Shown here: piece by piece, positions 31,391 through 36,958 of the stretch
Numbering within the stretch: the first letter of the stretch is position 1
How the letters are laid out: each line of letters opens with the position of its first letter
Assembly: GCF_001641635.1 (NCBI RefSeq)
Contig: NZ_LUUB01000072.1
Span: forward strand, 1 to 36,958
Length of the DNA stretch: 36,958 bases
Direction of reading: 5' to 3'
From: Bradyrhizobium centrolobii
Lineage (GTDB): Bacteria; Pseudomonadota; Alphaproteobacteria; Rhizobiales; Xanthobacteraceae
Program-made: the position numbers and the translations under genes
Notes under the pieces: model-generated
Told to the model about the DNA's origin: nothing
What the model saw: only the letters and a program-made list of their open reading frames with translations
The model's database searches: none

Positions 31391-32476
31391 TCAGCTCATC
31401 GCCCTCTGAATGCTCACCTCGCTGACGCCGACGTCGCGGGCGGTGGCCACTATCGCCGCCCAGGTGTCATCCGGCAAGGGCACGCCGTTCTTCGTGCGCT
31501 CGGCCCGGGTCTTCCTTTCGGAATCGCCGGGGATCAAGACCTGCTCGACACCGGCCACCGGCTTGGTCGCCCGGATGAAGTCGACATAGCGCGACACTTC
31601 GTCGTCGAAAAGACTGGAGGTGTCGATCACCTTGGGATCGACATAGAAGGCCAGCATGCCGTTGGCGAAGCGGCGGCCGCCCGAGGTGGCGCCGGTTCCG
31701 GTCAGCGCGCCGCCAAGCAGCTCGCACATGAACGCGAGCCCCGATCCCTTATGCTCGCCAAACGCGCGGATCGCGCCCGTTCCCTTGGTGTGATCGCGCG
31801 GACCTTCCGCTGTGTAGGGCCCGTAGAGCACGGCCGGATCCTCGCTCAAGCTGCCGTCGGAATCGACCAGGGCGCCCTTCGGCAGCTTCTTGCCGCCGCG
31901 GCTTGCCACCAGCACCTTACCCTCGGCGACGACCGAGGTCGCAAAATCGAGCACGATCGGATCCTGCCCGGGACGCGGAATGCCGACGCAATAGGGTGCG
32001 GTCGATAGCCGCTTCTCGACACCCCCGAACGGCGCGACCAGAAGCGAGCCCGCGGCATTGACGAAATGAACCGAGACGAGGCCTTCTGCGGCCGCCATCT
32101 CGGCCCAGTCGCCGACGCGGCCGATATGACCTGCATTGCGCAGCGCGACGGCAGCAAGACCCGCCTTCCTGCATTTCTCGATGCCGATTTTCACCGCCTG
32201 CGGCGTCACCGTCTGGCCGTAGCCGAACTTGCCATCGACCACCGCGAGCGAAGGCGTATCGAGTACGATTTCGGCGTTCTGGTTGGGCACGACCGAGCCG
32301 GTCTTCTGCCAGCGGATGTAGACCGGCACGCGGATCACGCCGTGGCTGTCATGGCCCGTCAGATTTGCCGTCGTCAGATAGGTGGCGATGCGCCTGGCTT
32401 CCTCCGGCGACGACTCCGCATGCGCAAAGACCTCCGAGACGAAGTCGATCAGCCTCTGAACCTGAATGGTGACCAT
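31391..32476 (-). CDS. Ldh_2-family malate/lactate-type dehydrogenase
   Basis: A 361-residue NAD(P)-dependent dehydrogenase of the Ldh_2 (PF02615) family. The GHDSHG motif (41-46) holds the likely catalytic His45; DGKFGYGQ, GHIGRVGDWAEMAA and FAEHKGSGLAFMCELL-like segments follow. Relatives reduce or oxidise 2-keto or 2-hydroxy acids such as malate, sulfolactate or 2,3-diketogulonate. With the dehydratase and aldolase, it could handle tartronate semialdehyde or pyruvate products, but this is inference. It is the first gene of the presumed minus-strand group, downstream of the MarR gene by 162 bp. Confidence 0.87.
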   Translation of the reverse strand: MVTIQVQRLIDFVSEVFAHAESSPEEARRIATYLTTANLTGHDSHGVIRVPVYIRWQKTGSVVPNQNAEIVLDTPSLAVVDGKFGYGQTVTPQAVKIGIEKCRKAGLAAVALRNAGHIGRVGDWAEMAAAEGLVSVHFVNAAGSLLVAPFGGVEKRLSTAPYCVGIPRPGQDPIVLDFATSVVAEGKVLVASRGGKKLPKGALVDSDGSLSEDPAVLYGPYTAEGPRDHTKGTGAIRAFGEHKGSGLAFMCELLGGALTGTGATSGGRRFANGMLAFYVDPKVIDTSSLFDDEVSRYVDFIRATKPVAGVEQVLIPGDSERKTRAERTKNGVPLPDDTWAAIVATARDVGVSEVSIQRAMS

Positions 32477-32638
32477 AACGGGTCTATTTGCCTCAACCTC
32501 GTTCCCAGCGGAGGCCGCGCTTCATACGGCATCATCCATCCCGGCGCCGATTTTGCACGGATCGGCTTGACCGGCACTTTGAGCGAAAAAACGCGCAGAT
32601 GTCCATGGCCGTTGCCGTGCGCACGCGCATATCTGCTT

Positions 32639-33157
32639 TCACTCCTCGGCTATTGCTTCGTCGCCTGCGCCAAGCCCTGCGAGACTCTGCTCGAGCTCGC
32701 CCAGCATCTCCTGCAACTCGGCGAGCTTGCGTGCCCCGTAGCGCCGCGTGATCTCGGCATAGATGGCTTCCGAGGACGGCGCGACGGAGGCCATCAGCTT
32801 CACGCCCTTCTCCGAGATCGAGACCATGCTGCGGCGCTGATCCGCCTTCGCTGTCTTGCGTTCGATCAGGTGCCGCGCCTCGAGATCGCGCAGGATGCGC
32901 GACAGGCTGGGTCCCAGGAGAAACGCCGTGCGCGCCAGTTCCGTGACCTCGACCGCCTCGATGGCGGCGAGAGCGCGCAGGATGCGCCACTGCTGCTCGG
33001 TGAGACCGTGCTGGCGCAGCGAGGGGCGGAACTGCCGCATCACCGCTTCGCGTGCCCTCAAGAGCGACATCGGCAGCGAGCGCGAGAAGTCGCGCATCGG
33101 CACCTGCCGGGCGGCAGGCGCGCTTCCGTTCGATGGATCGGCCGATCTCTTCGCCAT
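32639..33157 (-). CDS. hpaR: MarR-family regulator, HpaR-like
   Basis: The 172-residue protein has the MarR winged-helix fold: LTEQQWRILRALAA, then VTELARTAFLLGPSLSRILRDLEARHLIERK and the wing residues DQRRSMVSISEKG. It is divergent from hpaH with 114 bp between starts, the arrangement of HpaR with the homoprotocatechuate operon. HpaR relatives repress the meta-cleavage genes until homoprotocatechuate or a related compound binds. The 16-bp palindrome at 33224 is the likely operator. A polar N-terminal extension of about 25 residues precedes the core. Confidence 0.87.
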   Translation of the reverse strand: MAKRSADPSNGSAPAARQVPMRDFSRSLPMSLLRAREAVMRQFRPSLRQHGLTEQQWRILRALAAIEAVEVTELARTAFLLGPSLSRILRDLEARHLIERKTAKADQRRSMVSISEKGVKLMASVAPSSEAIYAEITRRYGARKLAELQEMLGELEQSLAGLGAGDEAIAEE

Positions 33158-33212
33158 ATTACCCCGCCTTCAAACCGCAAAAAGTTTGCAGTGCAGCAAG
33201 CCAGAATTGTGT

Positions 33213-33241
33213 TTGACGCATTCACTTAACATGTTAAGTAT
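33213..33241 (+). promoter_or_regulatory. hpaH promoter with MarR-type operator
   Basis: ACTTAACATGTTAAGT (33224-33239) is a perfect 16-bp palindrome, a good MarR/HpaR operator candidate. TTGACG (33213-33218) forms a -35 and TAAGTA or AAGTAT near 33235-33241 a -10, with 16-17 bp spacing. The operator covers the -10, so binding would block transcription of the hpa operon. The hpaR start lies 55 bp away, so autoregulation is plausible. Confidence 0.72.
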
Positions 33242-33271
33242 CTCCCGGCACCACGATTTGTAAGATCACAG

Positions 33272-34078
33272 ATGGCGCTTTCCAACGACGATATTCTGAC
33301 CTCCGCGAACCGTCTGCACCAGGCGGAGAAGACCCGCATGCAGATCCGGCAGCTCTCGCAGGACTTCCCCGGCATCACCATCGACGATGCTTACGCGATT
33401 CAGAAGGCGTGGGTCGACCTCAAGCTCGCCGAGGGCCGCATCGTCAAAGGCCACAAGATCGGCCTGACCTCGAAGGCGATGCAGAGCGCGCTCAACATCG
33501 ACGAGCCCGATTCCGGCGTGCTGCTCGACGACATGTTCTTTGCCGACGGCGGGCTCGTCCCGACCGACCGCTTCATCGCAACGCGTGTGGAGGCTGAGCT
33601 CGCCTTCATCATGAGCAAGCGCCTCACTGGGCCGAACTGCACGATGTTCGACGTGCTCAACGCCACCGACTTCGTGGTGCCCGCGCTGGAGATTTTGGAT
33701 ACGCGGATCGAGCGCGTCGATCCCAGGACCAAGGCAACGCGAAAACTCTTCGACACCATCGCCGACAATGCGGCGAATGCCGGCATCGTGCTCGGCGGGC
33801 GGCCGATCCGCCCCCTGGAGACCGACCTGCGCTGGATCGGCGCGCTCTGCTTCAAGAACGGCCAGCTCGAGGAAACCGGTCTTGCCGCCGGCGTGCTCAA
33901 TCATCCGGCAACCGCAGTCGCATGGCTTGCCAACAAGATCGCCCCGTTCGGCCTTGCGTTGGAGCCCGGTCAGGTGGTGCTCGCCGGCTCCTTCATCCGT
34001 CCGATCGAGACCCGCAAGGGCGACACAATTCAGGCTGACTATGGCGCCTACGGCTCGGTGAGCTGCTACTTCGCCTGA
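33272..34078 (+). CDS. hpaH: 2-oxo-hept-3-ene-1,7-dioate hydratase
   Basis: The 268-residue protein belongs to the FAA_hydrolase-like hydratase family (PF01557 superfamily). Typical segments are VKGHKIGLTSKAMQ, DEPDSGVLLDDMFFADG, RVEAELAFIM and LEPGQVVLAGSFIRP. It hydrates 2-oxohept-3-enedioate to 4-hydroxy-2-oxoheptanedioate, which an HpaI aldolase then cleaves. It is the first gene of the plus-strand hpa operon, 30 bp before hpaF. Its ribosome site is weak, but the start is supported by spacing from the promoter. Confidence 0.93.
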   Translation: MALSNDDILTSANRLHQAEKTRMQIRQLSQDFPGITIDDAYAIQKAWVDLKLAEGRIVKGHKIGLTSKAMQSALNIDEPDSGVLLDDMFFADGGLVPTDRFIATRVEAELAFIMSKRLTGPNCTMFDVLNATDFVVPALEILDTRIERVDPRTKATRKLFDTIADNAANAGIVLGGRPIRPLETDLRWIGALCFKNGQLEETGLAAGVLNHPATAVAWLANKIAPFGLALEPGQVVLAGSFIRPIETRKGDTIQADYGAYGSVSCYFA

Positions 34079-34108
34079 CAAACGAAAAAGACAGGGAGTG
34101 AAACCGCC

Positions 34109-34507
34109 ATGCCGCATTTCACGATCGAATATTCGGCGAATCTCGATGACCGCCTCGACATGAGTGCGGTGTGCGAGGTCGTGCGCAAGGCGGCGGTGGA
34201 GACAGGCATCTTCCCGCTCGGCGGCATCCGCGTGCGCGCTGTCAGGTGCGAGCATTATGCGATCGCCGACGCCCGGCAAGATTATGGCTTCCTCGACATG
34301 GTGCTGCGCATCGGCGAGGGCCGCGACCTGCCGACCCGCAAAAAGGCCGGCGAGCACGTCTTCCAGGTGCTCTCCCGACATCTCGACCCCGTCTTCGCCG
34401 CCAGCAAGTTCGCCCTGTCGTTCGACATGCAGATCAACGACAAGGAGACGAGCTGGAAGCGCAACAACATCCACGATGCCCTAAAAGTGGAGGCTGCACA
34501 TGGATAA
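34109..34507 (+). CDS. hpaF: 5-carboxymethyl-2-hydroxymuconate isomerase
   Basis: The 132-residue protein starts MPHFTIEYSANL, so Pro2 becomes the N-terminal catalytic base as in the tautomerase superfamily. Other matches are LGGIRVRAVRCEHYAI and GYGFLDMVLRIGEGR-like text in the middle. It isomerises 5-carboxymethyl-2-hydroxymuconate in the homoprotocatechuate pathway. GGGAG lies upstream of the ATG. The gene overlaps hpaE by eight bases, which shows coupled translation. Confidence 0.92.
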   Translation: MPHFTIEYSANLDDRLDMSAVCEVVRKAAVETGIFPLGGIRVRAVRCEHYAIADARQDYGFLDMVLRIGEGRDLPTRKKAGEHVFQVLSRHLDPVFAASKFALSFDMQINDKETSWKRNNIHDALKVEAAHG

Positions 34508-36038
34508 GCCCACGCCGAAAGCCGACGTGTTCCAGGCCAACCGCGATCGTGTCGCGCCGCTCCTGAAAAAGCTCCGCGCCGACGGCATCGGTCACATGAT
34601 TGACGGCAAGACCGTAGCCTCGATCTCCGGCGAGACGTTCGAGACGAAATCGCCCGTCGACGGCGCGGCGCTCGCGAGCGTGGCGCGCGGCGATGCCGAG
34701 GATATCGATCGCGCGGCCACCGCCGCCGCCCTCGCCTTCAAGTCCTGGCGCGACATGGGACCTGCGATGCGGCGCAAGCTGCTGCACCGGGTCGCCGACG
34801 CGATCGAGGACAACGCAGACGACATCGCCGTGCTCGAATGCATCGACACCGGGCAGGCCTATCGCTTCATGGCCAAGGCCGCGATCCGCGCCGCCGAGAA
34901 CTTCCGCTTTTTCGCTGACAAATGCGCCGAGGCGCGCGACGGCCTCAACACGCCGAGCGAGGAGCACTGGAACATCTCGACGCGCGTGCCGATCGGTCCC
35001 GTCGGCGTGATTACGCCGTGGAACACGCCGTTCATGCTCTCGACCTGGAAGATCGCTCCGGCTCTCGCCGCCGGCTGCACTGTCGTGCACAAGCCGGCCG
35101 AATGGTCGCCGGTGACAGCGGATATGCTGGCAAAACTCGTCAGGGAAGCCGGCGTTCCCGATGGCGTCCTCAACACCGTGCACGGTTTTGGCGAAGAGGC
35201 CGGCAAGGCCCTGACCGAACATCCCGCGATCAAGGCGATCGGCTTCGTCGGCGAAAGCGCGACTGGCTCGGCGATCATGAAGCAGGGCGCGCCGACGTTG
35301 AAGCGCGTGCATTTCGAGCTCGGCGGCAAGAACCCGGTGATCGTGTTCGACGACGCCGACCTCGACCGCGCGCTCGATGCCGTCGTGTTCATGATCTACT
35401 CGCTCAATGGCGAGCGCTGCACCTCATCGAGCCGCCTGCTGATCCAGGCGAGCATCGCGGATAAATTCATCGAGAAGCTGACGGCGCGAGTGAAGGCCTT
35501 GAAGGTCGGCCATCCCCTCGATCCCTCAACCGAGATCGGGCCGCTGATCCACGAGCGGCATCTGGCAAAGGTCTGTTCCTATTTCGACGTCGCGCGCCAG
35601 GACGGTGCGGTGATCGCAGTCGGCGGCAAGGCCTATGACGGTCCGGGCGGCGGACATTACGTCGAGCCCACCTTGGTCACCGGCGCGAACGGCAAGATGC
35701 GCGTGGCGCAGGAGGAGGTGTTCGGCCCCTTCCTCACCGTCCTGCCCTTCCGCGACGAGGCGGATGCGGTCGAGATCGCCAACGACATCCGCTATGGCCT
35801 CACCGGCTATGTCTGGACCAACGACATGGGCCGCGCACTGCGCGTCGCGGACGCACTCGAAGCCGGCATGATCTGGCTGAACTCGGAGAACGTCCGCCAT
35901 CTGCCGACGCCGTTCGGCGGCATGAAGGCCAGCGGCATCGGCCGCGACGGCGGCGACTACTCGTTCGACTTCTACATGGAAACAAAACACGTCTCGCTCG
36001 CGCGGGGCACGCACAAGATTCAGAAACTGGGAGTGTAA
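34500..36038 (+). CDS. hpaE: 5-carboxymethyl-2-hydroxymuconate semialdehyde dehydrogenase
   Basis: The 512-residue aldehyde dehydrogenase shows the family residues: Asn175 (PWNTPF), Glu273 (HFELGGKNPV) and catalytic Cys307 (NGERCTSS). The overall length and the segments GPVGVITPWNTPFMLSTWK and GFVGESATGSAIM agree with HpaE. It oxidises the ring-fission semialdehyde to the dioate using NAD. It overlaps hpaF by eight bases and is followed by hpaD after a palindromic repeat. The four genes together confirm the pathway. Confidence 0.93.
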   Translation: MDKPTPKADVFQANRDRVAPLLKKLRADGIGHMIDGKTVASISGETFETKSPVDGAALASVARGDAEDIDRAATAAALAFKSWRDMGPAMRRKLLHRVADAIEDNADDIAVLECIDTGQAYRFMAKAAIRAAENFRFFADKCAEARDGLNTPSEEHWNISTRVPIGPVGVITPWNTPFMLSTWKIAPALAAGCTVVHKPAEWSPVTADMLAKLVREAGVPDGVLNTVHGFGEEAGKALTEHPAIKAIGFVGESATGSAIMKQGAPTLKRVHFELGGKNPVIVFDDADLDRALDAVVFMIYSLNGERCTSSSRLLIQASIADKFIEKLTARVKALKVGHPLDPSTEIGPLIHERHLAKVCSYFDVARQDGAVIAVGGKAYDGPGGGHYVEPTLVTGANGKMRVAQEEVFGPFLTVLPFRDEADAVEIANDIRYGLTGYVWTNDMGRALRVADALEAGMIWLNSENVRHLPTPFGGMKASGIGRDGGDYSFDFYMETKHVSLARGTHKIQKLGV

Positions 36039-36044
36039 CGCTTC

Positions 36045-36147
36045 GTCATTCCGGAGCGTGCGAAGCACGAACCCGGAATCCAATCATCCACCAACTCTGC
36101 TGCGCGATGGATTCCGGGTTCGGCTCTTCGAGCCTCCCCGGAATGAC
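36045..36147. repeat. Palindromic repeat GTCATTCCGG type between hpaE and hpaD
   Basis: GTCATTCCGG (36045-36054) pairs perfectly with 36138-36147. Inside, GAACCCGGAATCCA (36069-36082) pairs perfectly with 36108-36121. This long hairpin lies inside the operon, in the gap before hpaD. It is a typical dispersed rhizobial repeat and may affect transcript stability or read-through. Confidence 0.85.
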
Positions 36148-36166
36148 AAATCCGAGGGGAACCGCA

Positions 36167-36958
36167 ATGCCCGTACCGCAACACGTCTTCGAGCCGCCGT
36201 TCAACATCATCCGCTCGAGCCACGCCGTGCTCGACGTGACGGACCTGAAGCTCAGCCGCGAGTTCTACGAGACCACCGTCGGCCTGCATGTCGAGGATGC
36301 CGACGACAACGTCGTCTACCTGCGCGGCGCCGAAGAGCATCAGCACCACTCGCTCGTACTGCGCAAAGCGGCGGTGCCGGCCTGCAACCGGCTCGGCTTC
36401 AAGGTCGGCAACGAGAAGGATCTCGACAAGGCGGCGGCGTTCCTCTCCGAGAACGGCCTCGCCTATGCGTTCGTTGACCAGCCGTTCCAGGGCCGCACGC
36501 TGCAGTTCACCGATCCCTTCGGCTTCCAGATCGAGCTCTACGCCTCGATGGACCGGCGGCCCCACCTCTTGCGCCGCTACGACCTCTACAAGGGCTGTCA
36601 CCCGCAGCGGCTCGACCATTTCAACGTCTTTGCAGCCGAGGTGCAGGACACCGTCGATTTCTACGCGCGGCTCGGCTTCCGCCTCACCGAATATGCCGAG
36701 GAGGATGGCCCGAACGGACGCATCGCGGCCGCCTGGATGCATCGCAAGGGCAATGTCCACGACTTCGCCATCACCAACGGCAAGGGCCCGCGGCTGCACC
36801 ACTTCGCCTACTGGACGCCGACGGCGATGAACATCATCCATCTCTGCGACGTGATGGCCTCCTCAGGCTTCGTCAAGAACCTCGAGCGCGGCCCCGGCCG
36901 CCACGGCATCTCGAACGCGTTCTTCCTCTACGTCCGCGATCCCGATGGCCATCGGCTC
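36167..36958 (+). CDS. hpaD: 3,4-dihydroxyphenylacetate 2,3-dioxygenase (5' part)
   Basis: The ATG at 36167 follows GAGGGGA. The frame is open for 264 codons to the window edge, so the C-terminus is missing. It is a type I extradiol dioxygenase. The first metal ligand is His151 (LDHFNVF), the second His212 (LHHFAYW), and His198 (VHDFA) matches the acid-base His200 of the Brevibacterium enzyme. The third ligand, a Glu near 265, should lie beyond the edge. It opens the ring of homoprotocatechuate at the 2,3 position with Fe(II) or Mn(II) and oxygen. It completes the visible hpaH-F-E-D order. Confidence 0.92.
   Translation, partial: MPVPQHVFEPPFNIIRSSHAVLDVTDLKLSREFYETTVGLHVEDADDNVVYLRGAEEHQHHSLVLRKAAVPACNRLGFKVGNEKDLDKAAAFLSENGLAYAFVDQPFQGRTLQFTDPFGFQIELYASMDRRPHLLRRYDLYKGCHPQRLDHFNVFAAEVQDTVDFYARLGFRLTEYAEEDGPNGRIAAAWMHRKGNVHDFAITNGKGPRLHHFAYWTPTAMNIIHLCDVMASSGFVKNLERGPGRHGISNAFFLYVRDPDGHRL

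Noticed and set aside
33186..33199. TTGC-N6-GCAA between hpaR and hpaH as a third FixK box
   Set aside because: Only the outer bases match and the interior is not symmetrical. In a window this long one such loose match is expected by chance.
33266..34474. Minus-strand open frame of 402 codons
   Set aside because: It mirrors hpaH and hpaF, whose motifs, lengths and operon order are convincing.

Overview
The window looks like chromosome of a high-GC alphaproteobacterium of the Bradyrhizobium type. This inference rests on the protein families present, two FNR/FixK-type boxes, several Bradyrhizobium-style palindromic intergenic repeats and the strongly biased GC-rich third codon positions. No database search could be run. 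No tRNA, rRNA or CRISPR array was seen.

Region 1 (1 to about 11.3 kb) is patchy and accessory-looking. It opens with an IS3-family insertion sequence that carries a T_TTT_TTA slippery site between orfA and orfB. Then come an orphan OmpR-type response regulator, a glycine-rich secreted protein, an AraC regulator divergent from a nitronate monooxygenase, an outer-membrane 'MetA-pathway' type protein, a TrpX-type ABC substrate-binding protein, a DUF937 membrane protein, a ClpP-like secreted protein and small hypotheticals. Between them lie decayed pieces: two vestiges of ABC-substrate-binding 3' ends and a fragment of an acyl-CoA dehydrogenase whose intact relative sits 3.6 kb away.

Region 2 (11.3 to 19.2 kb) is almost entirely minus strand. 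It holds a second glycine-rich protein, an ACAD10/11-like acyl-CoA dehydrogenase, a LivK-type binding protein, a LapA-domain protein, an HdeD-type membrane protein preceded by an FNR/FixK-like box, a Rieske/FAD reductase, an alpha/beta hydrolase and an HD-domain phosphohydrolase.

Region 3 (19.4 to 28.7 kb, minus strand) is the most interesting part. A tight three-gene operon encodes transglutaminase-DUF2126, a fused circularly permuted ATP-grasp/Alpha-E protein and a second transglutaminase-like protein. It is followed on the same strand by a formyltransferase overlapping a TPR/ATP-grasp gene. The operon fits the predicted peptide-forming amidoligase systems whose product is unknown. The formyltransferase/ATP-grasp pair may be a second, linked ligation module, but its TPR/ATP-grasp gene carries three frameshifts here, one caused by a perfect 10-bp tandem duplication.

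Region 4 (28.7 to 37 kb) is catabolic. On the minus strand are an UxaA/GarD-family dehydratase, an HpcH/HpaI-family aldolase and an Ldh_2-family dehydrogenase, a plausible sugar-acid route. A MarR/HpaR-like regulator is divergent from hpaH-hpaF-hpaE-hpaD, the homoprotocatechuate meta-cleavage operon, with a perfect 16-bp palindrome over the presumed promoter. hpaD runs off the right edge.
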